From Haloarchaeobius iranensis (GTDB lineage Archaea; Halobacteriota; Halobacteria; Halobacteriales; Natrialbaceae): a DNA stretch of 64,000 nt. This document shows positions 8,984-18,054 of this stretch, one piece after another. Where the stretch lies: NCBI RefSeq assembly GCF_900103505.1, contig NZ_FNIA01000002.1:124001-188000 (forward strand). Direction: 5' to 3'. The stretch's first letter is position 1, and every line of letters starts with the position of its first letter. The position numbers were made by a program, and so were the translations under genes. Below the pieces are notes generated by a model. The model was not told the origin of the DNA. It worked only from the letters and a program-made list of their open reading frames with translations, and made no database searches.

Positions 8984-9451
8984 GTGCTCGACGACCTACT
9001 GGAGGGGAACGAGGAGAAAGGCCCCGGCGAGCCCGACCCGGAGGCCGACCTCCGCGACTACGAGGCGGAGCTCACACCCTCCGTGCAGATTCCGGAGGCA
9101 CCCTCGCCGTCGTCGCCCGCCGACGTCGACGCACCGGCGGAGCTCCAGCGGAAGTTCTGGGTGCTCGTCCTCGCGTTCAACGGCGCGCTGCTCGCCGGGA
9201 GCCTGGGTGGGCTGTACGTCGTCTTCCGGAACGACTGGTACCTCGGGGGACGGCTGCTGGCCGCCGGGCTGGTCTGTTTCCTCTACGGCGCGTACCGCCT
9301 CCGGACGTGGGACCTCCCGAGGGGCGATGGCACCAAGGCGGTCTCGGCGTCCACACCTGCCGAGTCCACCGACGCCGACGGACCCACGGGCGGGGACGAG
9401 GAGACCGCTCCGGCTGCGACGACGGACGGCACGGGCGACGACAAGGACTAA
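8984..9451 (+). CDS. Two-pass membrane protein, unknown function
   Basis: A 155-residue protein with an acidic N-terminal tail of about 60 residues, two hydrophobic segments (KFWVLVLAFNGALLAGSLGG and YLGGRLLAAGLVCFLYGAY) and an Asp/Thr-rich C-terminal tail. The GTG start (LDDLLEGNEEKG) was preferred to an upstream ATG because CCTTTTGC at 8954-8961 is about 27 nt before it. It reads like a conserved haloarchaeal membrane protein, but I do not recognise a functional family. The next gene follows by 24 nt on the same strand. Confidence 0.75.
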   Translation: MLDDLLEGNEEKGPGEPDPEADLRDYEAELTPSVQIPEAPSPSSPADVDAPAELQRKFWVLVLAFNGALLAGSLGGLYVVFRNDWYLGGRLLAAGLVCFLYGAYRLRTWDLPRGDGTKAVSASTPAESTDADGPTGGDEETAPAATTDGTGDDKD

Positions 9452-9475
9452 CCCTTCGCGCTCGAAGCCCGACGC

Positions 9476-9901
9476 ATGCGAACGGTCCGCGACGAGCACG
9501 GCCGCACGTTTCTGGTGGTCAAGGAGTCCGGCGAGTCCACGCTGGTCCGTGACCCCGAGACCGGTGCCGAGGAGTTCCGCCCGAACGAGCGCCTGACCAC
9601 GGTCGACGACGGGTCCGGGCTCGCGGTCGCCGCCGGTGCCGTCCCGCCGGCGGTCCGCCGAATCCTCAGCGCCACCCACGACGACCGCTCGCTCGGCCTC
9701 CTCGTCGAGCTCGTCGACCGCGAGGCGGTTGCCGTGCGCGACCTCCTCGCAGACTACGACCTCTGCGAGAGCGACCTGCTCGGCCTGCTGACCGAGTTCC
9801 GTGCGGCAGGGCTCGTCGAGGAGGCCCGCATCGCCGGCGAGCGTGGCTACGCCGCGACGGCGCTGGCGGCGGAGGGTATCGAGCTACTCAGAGCTGAGTA
9901 G
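9476..9901 (+). CDS. Small protein with a probable winged-helix C-terminus
   Basis: A 141-residue soluble protein. The N-terminal 55 residues form a beta-rich segment (MRTVRDEHGRTFLVVKESGE and on). The C-terminal 80 residues are helical, with a pattern resembling a winged helix (VRDLLADYDLCESDLLGLL, then AAGLVEEARI and GYAATALAAEGIELL). It ends 2 nt before the convergent rad50 stop. The function is unknown; a DNA-binding role is inference from the helix pattern only. Confidence 0.75.
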   Translation: MRTVRDEHGRTFLVVKESGESTLVRDPETGAEEFRPNERLTTVDDGSGLAVAAGAVPPAVRRILSATHDDRSLGLLVELVDREAVAVRDLLADYDLCESDLLGLLTEFRAAGLVEEARIAGERGYAATALAAEGIELLRAE

Positions 9902-9903
9902 CG

Positions 9904-12609
9904 TCAGTCCAGCCCGGGAATCGGCCGTTTCCCGCGCGTGACCGTCGACCGGTTGGTCGTCGGGTCCTTCTCGACGTGGACCAGCGAGTCCGCCGCGCCG
10001 ACGAGCTCCTCGTCGTGACTCACCAGGATGATCTGCTCGACGCCGTACTCCGTTCGCATCGTCTCGACGAGCGTGAGCAGCTGCGACACGTGACCCGAGT
10101 CGAGGAAGACGGTAGGCTCGTCGAGGATGAGCGGCGGCATCGGTGCCGCCCCCTCGACACCCTCGGAGAGCAGCCGGTAGATGGCACAGCGAAGGCTGAG
10201 GTTGAACAGCGCGCGCTCGCCGCCCGAGAGCTGTTCGGGGTCGAGGGTCTCGCCGTCCTTCTGGTACACCGTCAGCTCGTAGTCGCCCGAGAGCTCGATA
10301 TGCGAGTACGAGTCGTTCTGGTAGACGAGGTCGAACGTCTCGTTGAGCATCCGTTCGAGCGTCTCGACGTTCCGCCGGCGGAGCTCCGCGCGCAGGTCGC
10401 TGTACATCTCCTGGAGGTCCTGGGCCTCGTCGTACAGCGATTCGAGTGCATCGACGCGTTTCGCGAGTGCGTCGCGCTTGGTCCGGAGCGACTCCAGTTC
10501 CTCGATCTCGTTGCGGACGCCGCCGATGCGGTCCCGGAGGTCCGCCTCCTCCGATTCGAGCGTCTCGAGCGCCTCGGTCGCCTCCTCGAGGTACTCCTCG
10601 GCGCGCTGTTTCTCGCTGCGGGCGGTCTCGACCCGCTCCTCGTCGACCGCCGACTCGAGCTCCCGTTTCCGCTCGCGTTTCTCCGCGAGGCGCTCCCGAC
10701 GCTCCTCGTTGAGTTCGGCCTTGCTCGCGCGCTCGTCACGCAGTCGCTCGGCCTCAGCCTCGACCGAGTCGACCTCGCCGAACAGCTCCGAGAGCCGGTC
10801 CAGCGTCTCGATGGTGGCCTTCACGTCGGCGCGCTCGCCGTTGGCCTCGCCGAGGTCGCTCCGCAGGTCGTCCGCCGCCTCGCGGGTCGAATCGGCCTCC
10901 TCGCGCCGCTCCGCGGCCTCTGACTCGAGCTCGTCGGCCTCCTCGCGCAGGTCGGCGGCACGCTCGCGCTTCTCCGAGACGTTCTCGGCCTTCTGCTCGC
11001 GGAGCTGCGCCATGTTGTCGCGGTTCTCGCGCAGGCTCTCGACCTCGCGCTCGGCGTCGCGGAGGCTCTCGGCGCGGTCGATGCGTTCGTCGAGCGCCTC
11101 GATGTCCGCCTCGAGCGCCTCGAGTTCGGCTTCCTTCGACGCCAACTCCTCGCGGTCGTCGGCCAGCGAGTCGACGTGGGGCGAGCCGTCGACGGGCTGG
11201 CCGCACTCCGGGCACTTGCCCTCCTCGAGCAGCGCCTCGGCCTCCTCGATGCGGTTCCGGAGCGTCTGTACCCCGGTTCGCAGGTCGCTGGCCTCGTCCC
11301 GCAGTTCCTCGCGCTCGTCGCGGCGGGCCGCGAGGTGCGACTCCGCATCGCCGAACTCAACGGGTGCGTCGTCGAACGCCTCGCGGTGCGCCTCGATGTC
11401 GTCGTCGAAGCCGTCGAGCTTCTCGCGCAGGTCGTCGAGGTCGGCGTCGGCCTCGTCGGCCTCGGCTTCGAGGTCGGCCGCCTCCTCGCGCCGCCGCTCG
11501 GCCTCGTTCTCCAGCTCGGCCGCGCGCTCGGCCAGCCGGTCGGCCTCGTCGGATTTCGTGCTGATCTCGACCGAGAGCTCGTTGATCCGCTCCTGCAGCG
11601 CTTCGGCTTCGCTCTCGAGTTCGCCGAGCCGGTGCTCGACGAGTCCGGCCGTCTCGTCCGGCGCGAGTCCCGTATCGTCGGACAGGTCGCTCGCGTCGGG
11701 CAGGTCGACCGCCTCGAGGAGGTCGTCGCGCTCGGCGCGCAGGTCGTCGAGGTCGTCGGTCCGGTCGGCGATGCGGGCCTTCAGCTCCTCCCGCTCGCGC
11801 TCGGTCGCCGCGATGGCGTCCTGCAGTTCGCTCACGTCGGACTCGACCGACGCCAGCTCCTCGCGCTTTTCCTCGTGGTCGTCGAGCACGGCCCGGGCCT
11901 CGTCGCGTGTCGACTCGGCCTCCGCCACGTTGTCCTCCAGTCGCTCGATCTCCGCGCCGGTCTCGTTCAGTTCGCTCTGGAGCTCGTTGAGCTGGTCGTG
12001 CAGGCCCTTCGCCTCCTTCGCCGCAACCTGCTCGTCGAGGCTCTCCTTCCGGCCGCGGGCGTTGTCGAGCACGTCGTTCACGCCCAGCCGGGCCTCGCTG
12101 GCGCGCTCCCGGTACTCCTCCAGCTTGCCGAGCTGCAGGAGGTCGTCGATGATGTCCTGACGGGTGCTCGGGCTGGCGTGGATGAGCTTGTTCACCTCGC
12201 CCTGGCGGACGTACGCGCAGTTGACGAACGCGTCGGCGTCCATCCGGAGCAGGTTCGTGATGGCCGCGTCGACCGAGCTCGGCCCCTCCCAGGATGCGTC
12301 GCCGCCCTCCAGCAGGCAGTCGTGCGACACGCGGTCGCCGTAGTCCTTCAGGCTGCGCTCGAGGCGGTAGTCGACGCCGTCGTGGCGGAACCACAGCTCG
12401 ACCTCGCACTCCTCCTCGCCGGTCCGGATGACGTCCTCCCGGGTCCCCGGAATCGCGGCCGAGCCGTACAGCGCGAAGAAGCACCCCTCCAGCAGGCTCG
12501 ACTTCCCGCTGCCGTTGACGCCGTGGACGACGGTGACCCCGCGGTCGAGCCGCAGGTCGGCGTCGCCGTAGCACTTGAAGTTCGAGAGGCGGACGCGGTC
12601 GACCCTCAC
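9904..12609 (-). CDS. rad50: DNA double-strand break repair ATPase Rad50
   Basis: A 901-residue SMC-like ATPase. The N-terminal lobe has Walker A GVNGSGKSS (about 30-38). Two long acidic coiled coils flank a zinc hook, CPECGQPVDG, with Cys466 and Cys469. The C-terminal lobe has the signature LSGGERALF (about 793) and Walker B LILDEPTVFLD (about 827). With Mre11 it tethers and processes DNA ends. Its ATG overlaps the mre11 stop by 4 nt, so the two are translationally coupled, with mre11 first. Heptads such as EELRDEASDLR are very acidic, a halophilic trait. Confidence 0.97.
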   Translation of the reverse strand: MRVDRVRLSNFKCYGDADLRLDRGVTVVHGVNGSGKSSLLEGCFFALYGSAAIPGTREDVIRTGEEECEVELWFRHDGVDYRLERSLKDYGDRVSHDCLLEGGDASWEGPSSVDAAITNLLRMDADAFVNCAYVRQGEVNKLIHASPSTRQDIIDDLLQLGKLEEYRERASEARLGVNDVLDNARGRKESLDEQVAAKEAKGLHDQLNELQSELNETGAEIERLEDNVAEAESTRDEARAVLDDHEEKREELASVESDVSELQDAIAATEREREELKARIADRTDDLDDLRAERDDLLEAVDLPDASDLSDDTGLAPDETAGLVEHRLGELESEAEALQERINELSVEISTKSDEADRLAERAAELENEAERRREEAADLEAEADEADADLDDLREKLDGFDDDIEAHREAFDDAPVEFGDAESHLAARRDEREELRDEASDLRTGVQTLRNRIEEAEALLEEGKCPECGQPVDGSPHVDSLADDREELASKEAELEALEADIEALDERIDRAESLRDAEREVESLRENRDNMAQLREQKAENVSEKRERAADLREEADELESEAAERREEADSTREAADDLRSDLGEANGERADVKATIETLDRLSELFGEVDSVEAEAERLRDERASKAELNEERRERLAEKRERKRELESAVDEERVETARSEKQRAEEYLEEATEALETLESEEADLRDRIGGVRNEIEELESLRTKRDALAKRVDALESLYDEAQDLQEMYSDLRAELRRRNVETLERMLNETFDLVYQNDSYSHIELSGDYELTVYQKDGETLDPEQLSGGERALFNLSLRCAIYRLLSEGVEGAAPMPPLILDEPTVFLDSGHVSQLLTLVETMRTEYGVEQIILVSHDEELVGAADSLVHVEKDPTTNRSTVTRGKRPIPGLD

Positions 12610-14018
12610 AGGAACTCCTCCATGGACGCCTGCGAGTCGCTCCCGGCGGCCTGTTCGTCTGCGTCATCGGTCGGTTCGTCCGGTGGCTCGTCGAGTGCGG
12701 GGTCGGTCTCGGGGGCCTCGTCGTGTCCGGCGTGCACCGCGTCGCCACCGTCGGTCGACGCGGGCTCCGACTCCGGTGGTTCGTCCTGGCCGTCTCCGTC
12801 CGTCGGCTCGGCCGGGACCGTGTCGTCGGTTGCGTCGTCGTCTGCCTCCTCGGCGGCGTCGCCGCCGGGGTCGTCGGGGTCGTCCCCGGCCGTCGGCTCC
12901 GCGCCCTCGAAGGCATCGAGGTCGCCGCCGTCCACGAGCGATTCGACCCGGTCCTTCACCGAGTCGCGGACGTTCGAGTCGGCGACCTTCGAGGCGCGGA
13001 CTGTCTCGTCCACGTCGCGGGCGGCCTGGCTCAGCCCGAGGTCGCGGACGCGCTCGCGAACTGCCTCGTCGGGGTCCGCGAATGTCACGTCGACCGCCTG
13101 CTCCTCGTCGAACTCCCGGCGGTCGTTCACCCGGGCGACCAGCGCGCCGCGGTCGATGGCCAGCTCCTCGACGGGGGCCGGGGAGACCGCCTCGCCGTCG
13201 CCCGTGACCGTGACGACGACGACGGCGTCCTCGCAGTCGTGCTCGCGCACCGCCTCGCGGACGCGCTCGACGCCCTCGCCCGGCTTCAGTTCGACGTCGA
13301 CGAACCGGAACGACCGGGTGTCGGGGATGCCACGGCGGCTGATGGCCACCGTCTCCTCCTCCGTGGCGACGATGTTGTACCCCCGGTCGTCCCGCTCGCT
13401 CGCGCTCGCCCGCTCGGTCGACCCGCAGTAGGTGACCCAGGTGTCGTCGACCTCCTCGACGCCCGGCGCGTGGTTGTCCCCCAGCAGCAGCGCGTCGAAC
13501 TCGACCGACGACTCCGCGAGGAGCCGCTCCGTGTCCCAGTCGGCGTGTGCGAACGGCTCGAACAGTCCGTGGCTCACCAGCATCGCGTAGTCGGCGTCGT
13601 GCGCGCCGAACTCGTAGTCGAGGTCATCCCGGCGTGACCGCGGGACGAAGTCCAGCCCGTAGAACGCCGTGTCGCCGACGACGTGCGGCTCGCTGTCGAG
13701 ACGGGTGGCGAGCCCGAGGTCCTCGAACAGGTCCAGCCACTGCCCGTCCCGTTTCCCCTCGTGGTTGCCGACCACGGCGAGGAACGGAATCCCGGCGTCG
13801 GCGAGGTCCCGGAGCGCCGCGACCGTCCCCTGGAGGTCCCTGAGTCCGGGGCGTCGGTCGTGGAACAGGTCGCCCGCGTGGACCACGGCGTCCACGTCGT
13901 CCTCGACGGCGTCGGCGACCACCCGCTCGAACGCCCGGAGGAAGTCCCGCTGGCGCTCGGGCGAGTGGTACTGCCGGTATCCGAGGTGGGTGTCGGCGGT
14001 GTGAAGCACCCGTGTCAT
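12606..14018 (-). CDS. mre11: DNA double-strand break repair nuclease Mre11
   Basis: A 470-residue metallophosphoesterase nuclease. The phosphodiesterase motifs appear in order: DTHLGYRQ, HAGDLFHDRRP, VVGNHEGK, VSHGLF and LLGDNHAPG. These bind two Mn ions for exo- and endonuclease activity. The C-terminal 120 residues are a low-complexity Asp/Glu/Pro/Ser tail ending QASMEEFL, probably disordered. It is the first gene of mre11-rad50. A CTTTACGG box about 27-31 nt upstream on the minus strand (near 14046-14052) supports the start. Confidence 0.96.
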   Translation of the reverse strand: MTRVLHTADTHLGYRQYHSPERQRDFLRAFERVVADAVEDDVDAVVHAGDLFHDRRPGLRDLQGTVAALRDLADAGIPFLAVVGNHEGKRDGQWLDLFEDLGLATRLDSEPHVVGDTAFYGLDFVPRSRRDDLDYEFGAHDADYAMLVSHGLFEPFAHADWDTERLLAESSVEFDALLLGDNHAPGVEEVDDTWVTYCGSTERASASERDDRGYNIVATEEETVAISRRGIPDTRSFRFVDVELKPGEGVERVREAVREHDCEDAVVVVTVTGDGEAVSPAPVEELAIDRGALVARVNDRREFDEEQAVDVTFADPDEAVRERVRDLGLSQAARDVDETVRASKVADSNVRDSVKDRVESLVDGGDLDAFEGAEPTAGDDPDDPGGDAAEEADDDATDDTVPAEPTDGDGQDEPPESEPASTDGGDAVHAGHDEAPETDPALDEPPDEPTDDADEQAAGSDSQASMEEFL

Positions 14019-14364
14019 ATGACTGCCTCTATCGCGTGATACCGTAAAGACGTTCCGCGATTACCAGTCCGTGTTCGAGTCCGGGGTCGTGCTGGCATCT
14101 CCGTTGATATCCCGGTTTTGGCTGTGTCAGGAACGACCGTGACTGCGAACAACCAGAAAGCCCCTTTCAGTCCCGCCCCGCAATCACACCGCACCGCGCG
14201 CACCCCGGCTGGATGGGAAGCGTCGCCGTGAGGGGTTCCACGACTGCAGGGCCGGCCCTCTCAGAATCGAAACGACACGCGACCGAACACTCACGTTCGG
14301 TTCCACGAATCGCGGCCGGCACACCAACATTCAAGACCGGTGCTGGCGAGAACAACAGTGACGG
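14019..14364. other. Divergent intergenic region without a gene
   Basis: This 346-bp gap between mre11 and the next plus-strand gene holds the mre11 promoter and one copy of a dispersed repeat motif (14151-14179). Short open frames on both strands lack haloarchaeal codon bias and were not called. I see no tRNA-like fold. Confidence 0.6.
14151..14179 (+). repeat. Copy of a dispersed intergenic repeat
   Basis: The sequence AACCAGAAAGCCCC continues directly into TTTCAGTCCCGCCCC. The same two modules recur at 51036-51192, there separated from each other, and both copies are intergenic. The downstream CACACCGCACCGCG also has a counterpart near 51200. Confidence 0.65.
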
Positions 14365-14934
14365 ATGGGCACGAACGACGGTAGCGAGGAGCTGGTAGCC
14401 GACGCCGAGATGCTGGCCGGGCTGGACGGCGTCACACCGGTCGCGGCGGCCCAGCTGACCGACGCGGGCGTCACGGCGGGCGACGTGACCGAGAAACGGG
14501 TGACGTACACGGACCTGGTCGAGGCGGGCGTCGAGCAGCGCGTGGCGACGGCCCTGCGCCGGGAGTACTCGCTCTCGTGGTCGTCGACGCTGGGCGACGG
14601 CCTCGACGAGCGGGCCGAGTCGATGGGCGGGCTGCAGGACGACGAGCGCGACTGGGTCGCGGCCTCGACGAGCGACTGGGAGGAACTCGGCGTCCGGGAG
14701 TACGACCCGGTCGAGCGCGACCCCGTCGACATCTGGGCCGACCGGGAGCGCCCGACACCGGTCGAGACGGTCGTCGACGGCTGGGTGGCCGACCAGCTCG
14801 CAGCGGCGGGCATCACCTCGGTGCGCCAGCTCGCGTGGGTCGACGCGGCGGCGCTCGCGGAGGCGCTCGACGTGAACGTGATGCAGGCGAGAACGTGGCG
14901 GTTCTCGGCGCGCGAGGCGTTCCAGCGGGCGTAA
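14365..14934 (+). CDS. Helix-hairpin-helix-like protein, unknown function
   Basis: A 189-residue soluble protein with two similar helical units. The N-terminal one is AEMLAGLDGVTPVAAAQLTD then AGVTAGDVTEKRVTYTDLVE. The C-terminal one is DQLAAAGITSVRQLAWVDAA then ALAEALDVNVMQARTWR. Both resemble helix-hairpin-helix units (L..AGI.SV..LA..D...LA..L.V). The middle is acidic with several Trp. This arrangement suggests nucleic-acid binding, but no catalytic motif is visible. Confidence 0.72.
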   Translation: MGTNDGSEELVADAEMLAGLDGVTPVAAAQLTDAGVTAGDVTEKRVTYTDLVEAGVEQRVATALRREYSLSWSSTLGDGLDERAESMGGLQDDERDWVAASTSDWEELGVREYDPVERDPVDIWADRERPTPVETVVDGWVADQLAAAGITSVRQLAWVDAAALAEALDVNVMQARTWRFSAREAFQRA

Positions 14935-14953
14935 CGAACCGACCCGAATATTT

Positions 14954-14967
14954 ACTACCGGTGTAGT
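14954..14967. promoter_or_regulatory. Inverted repeat upstream of the fba-fbp operon
   Basis: ACTAC-CGGT-GTAGT, with TTT in front, lies about 100 nt upstream of the fba TATA box. It could bind a regulator. TACT and AGTG half-sites recall, but do not match, the TrmB sugar-regulator motif known from Halobacterium. Confidence 0.3.
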
Positions 14968-15064
14968 GTGTTTTCATCGACTCGCGAGCGCCGCTGAGAC
15001 GCCGGTAGCGTTCCGCTCCAGCTCGCTCGTGCGTTCGTCCGATGCCCCGTTCCGAACACCACGC

Positions 15065-15071
15065 TTTAATA
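15065..15071 (+). promoter_or_regulatory. TATA box of fba-fbp
   Basis: TTTAATA is centred about 29 nt upstream of the fba ATG, one of the clearest archaeal TATA boxes in the window. It implies a leaderless or nearly leaderless transcript. Confidence 0.7.
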
Positions 15072-15096
15072 GGCGGTTCGTGGAACTTGGAACCGA

Positions 15097-15888
15097 ATGC
15101 GACCCATCGACGACTCACCCATCGTCCGCGACGGAAAGGTACTGATTCTCGCGATGGACCACGGGCTGGAGCACGGCCCCGTGGACTTCGAGCCAGTTCC
15201 CGAGACCATCGACCCCTCGACGGTGTTCGACGTCGGCACACACGACGCCGTCACCGCGATGGCCGTCCAGAAGGGCGTCGCCGAGGCGTACTACCCCTCC
15301 TACGAGGACGACGTGAACCTCCTCATGAAGCTCAACGGCACGTCGAACCTCTGGATGGGCGAACCGGACTCGGCCGTGAACTGCTCGGTGGACTACGCCG
15401 TCGAGGAGGTCGGTGCCGACGCGCTCGGGTTCACCCTCTACGGCGGCTCCAACAACGAGATAGAGATGGCCGAGGAGTTCCGGAAGGCCCAGGAGAACGC
15501 CCGGAAGCACGACGTCCCGATGGTCATGTGGTCCTACCCGCGCGGCCAGGGCCTGAAGAACGACCGCGACCCGGAGACCATCGCGTACGCGGCCCGGCAG
15601 GCGCTCGAGCTCGGTGCGGACATCGCGAAGGTCAAGTACCCCGGCTCGCCGGAGAACATGGAGTGGGCGGTCGACGCTGCGGGGAAGGTCAAGGTCGTCA
15701 TGTCCGGCGGCTCGAAGACCGACGACTACGCGTTCCTCAAGCAGGTCGAAGGCTGCATGGCGGCCGGCGGCAAGGGCCTCGCGGTCGGCCGGAACGTCTG
15801 GCAGCGCGAGAACCCCACCGAGATCCTCGACGCCCTCGAAGCGGTCATCTACGAGGGTGCCTCCGCCGAGGAAGCGCTGGACCGATGA
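15097..15888 (+). CDS. fba: Class I fructose-bisphosphate aldolase (archaeal DhnA type)
   Basis: A 263-residue TIM-barrel enzyme that interconverts fructose 1,6-bisphosphate with glyceraldehyde 3-phosphate and dihydroxyacetone phosphate. The N-terminus has [13 protein letters not shown]. The segment [11 protein letters not shown] contains the probable Schiff-base Lys, and [11 protein letters not shown] with [12 protein letters not shown] forms the phosphate-binding loops of the archaeal class I family. It overlaps fbp by an ATGA, so the pair forms a gluconeogenic operon. The length fits the family. Confidence 0.93.
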   Translation: MRPIDDSPIVRDGKVLILAMDHGLEHGPVDFEPVPETIDPSTVFDVGTHDAVTAMAVQKGVAEAYYPSYEDDVNLLMKLNGTSNLWMGEPDSAVNCSVDYAVEEVGADALGFTLYGGSNNEIEMAEEFRKAQENARKHDVPMVMWSYPRGQGLKNDRDPETIAYAARQALELGADIAKVKYPGSPENMEWAVDAAGKVKVVMSGGSKTDDYAFLKQVEGCMAAGGKGLAVGRNVWQRENPTEILDALEAVIYEGASAEEALDR

Positions 15889-16745
15889 TGCAGGAGAGCG
15901 CCCACGACGCGACCGTCGACGCGGTCGTCGACGTCATCGCCGAGACCGCACCGGAGATCCGCACGGGTCTCGTCGGCCGACGCGGCACCGTCGACGAGGA
16001 GAACCCGAGCGGCGACGAGCAGGTCGAGGCCGACGTGTGGGCCGACGGCCTGCTCGAGGACCGCCTCTCGCGCATCGACGGCGTCGGACAGTACGCCAGC
16101 GAGGAGCGCCCGGAGGTCGTCGACTGCGGCGAGGGCGTCGCGGTCGCGGTCGACCCGCTCGACGGCTCCTCGAACCTCAAGTCGAACAACGCGATGGGCA
16201 CCATCTTCGGCGTGTACGACGCCGAGCTGCCGGCCCGCGGCGAGGACCTCGTCGCCGCCGGCTACGTGCTGTACGGCCCGGTCACGACGATGCTCGTCGC
16301 CCGCGGCGACACCGTCGTCGAGTACGAGCTGAGCGGCGACGAGCGCGGCGTCATCGAGCGCGACGTGACCATCCCCGACGACCCCGTCGTCTACGGCTTC
16401 GGCGGCCGCGTCCCCGACTGGCCCGACGACTTCGCGGCCTACGTGGACGAGGTCGAGGACGAGCTGAAGCTTCGCTACGGCGGCGCGATGATCGCCGACG
16501 TGAACCAGGTCGTCACCTACGGCGGCGTCTTCGCGTACCCGGCGCTCGACTCCGCGCCGAACGGGAAGCTCCGCCTGCAGTTCGAGGGCATCCCCATCGG
16601 CTACGTCATCGAGACCGCCGGCGGCGCGTCCTCCGACGGGAGCCAGTCGCTCCTGTCTGTCGAACCCACCGAGCTACACCAGCGCGTCCCCGTCCACGTC
16701 GGGAGCGAGGAGTACGTCGACCGGCTGGAAGCGGCGCTGGACTGA
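15885..16745 (+). CDS. fbp: Fructose-1,6-bisphosphatase (class I type)
   Basis: A 286-residue Mg-dependent sugar phosphatase of the FBPase/IMPase fold. The metal-binding signature is [18 protein letters not shown], preceded by [11 protein letters not shown]. The C-terminal part has [18 protein letters not shown] and [11 protein letters not shown], typical of true FBPases. It makes fructose 6-phosphate, the committed gluconeogenic step. Its ATG overlaps the fba stop; a second in-frame ATG follows at 15888. Coupling with aldolase supports FBPase over inositol monophosphatase activity. Confidence 0.93.
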   Translation: MMQESAHDATVDAVVDVIAETAPEIRTGLVGRRGTVDEENPSGDEQVEADVWADGLLEDRLSRIDGVGQYASEERPEVVDCGEGVAVAVDPLDGSSNLKSNNAMGTIFGVYDAELPARGEDLVAAGYVLYGPVTTMLVARGDTVVEYELSGDERGVIERDVTIPDDPVVYGFGGRVPDWPDDFAAYVDEVEDELKLRYGGAMIADVNQVVTYGGVFAYPALDSAPNGKLRLQFEGIPIGYVIETAGGASSDGSQSLLSVEPTELHQRVPVHVGSEEYVDRLEAALD

Positions 16746-16789
16746 CCTCGGCGACTCCGCGCCGCCACCGCTCGTTCCGCCGTCGCTCG

Positions 16790-17024
16790 CACACTGAGTA
16801 TCTGTGGCCGCTTCTCGACGTTCCACTCGTCGTTCGCCAGCGGCAGGTACGACTCGGGGCCTCGGGTTCCAGTGCGCGGTCCAGCCGGAAGCCAGCGTCG
16901 GCGAGTTCGTCGTCGCCCTCCCAGGGCCCCGTCGATGCGTCGGAGTCGGAGTTCGCGGGGTCCCCGGATGGTAACGTGTGGCCGTCGTCGGCCAGCCGTG
17001 GTATATCTTCTCCCGGTTCGTCAC
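16790..17024 (-). pseudogene. Possible frameshifted remnant of a small coupled gene
   Basis: A GTG at 17024 overlaps the TGA of the winged-helix gene, the usual layout for a coupled partner, but its frame (TNREKIYHGW and on) soon loses haloarchaeal character. A second frame from about 17010 reads as typical acidic protein (EDIPRLADDGHTLPSGDPAN, GPWEGDDELADAGFRLDRAL). A third then carries GPESYLPLANDEWNVEKRPQ. Good codon bias jumping between frames suggests decay or sequencing indels. No family is recognised. Confidence 0.35.
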
Positions 17025-17344
17025 AGGCCCTCGTCGACGAGGTCGCGCCGGTACGTCACGTCGATGGTGAAGCCACCGTCACGCAGCTGGAAGCACACCT
17101 CATCGAGGTTCGTCGCGTAGGTCTTGAAGTGGTTGCCGTCCTCGTCGACGCGGTCGTGTTCCACGACGAGGTCGTGGTCCTGCAGCACGTCGAGCCGGCG
17201 GTAGATGGTCGCCTCGGAGGTGTTACATCGGTCGGCGAGCGCCTGTGCGGACAGCTCCTCGACGGAGGTGAGCGCGAGGATGCGCCGGGCGTCGGCGCGC
17301 TCGAACACGTCGAACAGGGTCTCCGCGTCCCACTCGTTGGACAC
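17021..17344 (-). CDS. Winged-helix transcriptional regulator
   Basis: A 107-residue ArsR-like helix-turn-helix protein. LFDVFERADARRILALTSVE and LSAQALADRCNTSEATIYRR form the first helices and the recognition helix. LDVLQDHDLVVEHDRVDEDG then NHFKTYATNL is the wing. The GTG start was chosen because ATTTTTG on the minus strand (17369-17375) is about 27 nt upstream; the longer upstream reading is Arg-rich and not protein-like. Target genes are unknown. A decayed frame follows in coupled position. Confidence 0.8.
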   Translation of the reverse strand: MSNEWDAETLFDVFERADARRILALTSVEELSAQALADRCNTSEATIYRRLDVLQDHDLVVEHDRVDEDGNHFKTYATNLDEVCFQLRDGGFTIDVTYRRDLVDEGL

Positions 17345-17618
17345 GCGAGAAGCGAACGGCCCCAGACGCAAAAATCGTGTGCGTTCCCCCGGCAGCTTCA
17401 CTGCGTGAGAACGCGACCGGAGTGGCCCACGACGAGCCCGCAGACCGTCCGGACGGAGATACCGGGGTAATGCGAGGGATTCGACGGGTGAGTTCGGCGT
17501 GTCGACGTGGGCGCGAAATTCCACCCCCTTATTCGTCGGTATCGACCCCCTCGAGCTTCACGAAGCCAGAACAGGCGCCACTCCCTTTTCCCTGAAACCG
17601 GCCATTCGTGAGTGAACG

Positions 17619-17939
17619 ATGTCCCAGAGCTTCCACGGACAGGCCGGCACGGAAACGAAGGAGAGCATCGAGCTCACGCTGGAGACGGAGACGTTCTTCC
17701 AACTGGTGCGCCGATACAAGTGGACCAGCCGCTGGCTGGCGCTCCAGCTGTTCCTGCTCGCGATGACCGCGACGGTCCCGTTCCTCTGGCCCAACGGCAA
17801 GGAACTGGCCGGGGTCGTCTTCGGCGTCGGCCTCACGATGACCATCTTCGTCGCCATCACCGGGCTCGTCGTCGGCACCGTCAACGCGGCCAGGCGGCTG
17901 TACAGCGCGGTCCGCAACAGCGACGCCGTCGCGACGTGA
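17619..17939 (+). CDS. Small two-pass membrane protein
   Basis: A 106-residue protein with a soluble N-terminal 40 residues and two membrane helices (LALQLFLLAMTATVPFLW and AGVVFGVGLTMTIFVAITGL), then a short Arg/Asn-rich tail. CTTTTCC at 17585-17591 is a plausible TATA box. It is divergent from the winged-helix gene, so that regulator could act here; this is only positional inference. Confidence 0.7.
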   Translation: MSQSFHGQAGTETKESIELTLETETFFQLVRRYKWTSRWLALQLFLLAMTATVPFLWPNGKELAGVVFGVGLTMTIFVAITGLVVGTVNAARRLYSAVRNSDAVAT

Positions 17940-18054
17940 CCGCCGGTCCGCGACCAGCGTCGGCCTCCTCCACGTCCTGCCACGGCCCACCTCGGCAATC
18001 GTCGCGGGAACCCAAAGGGAAACCTTTCTCACGAAACCCCGCGCACGACCTGAC

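Noticed and set aside
10343-12160. 605-codon Ser/Arg-rich frame opposite rad50
   Set aside because: Its composition is the antisense of the acidic coiled coil; no promoter or family signature.
14151-14220. Possible tRNA or small structured RNA
   Set aside because: No acceptor stem or TPsiC motif was found; the segment is instead shared with another intergenic region as a repeat.
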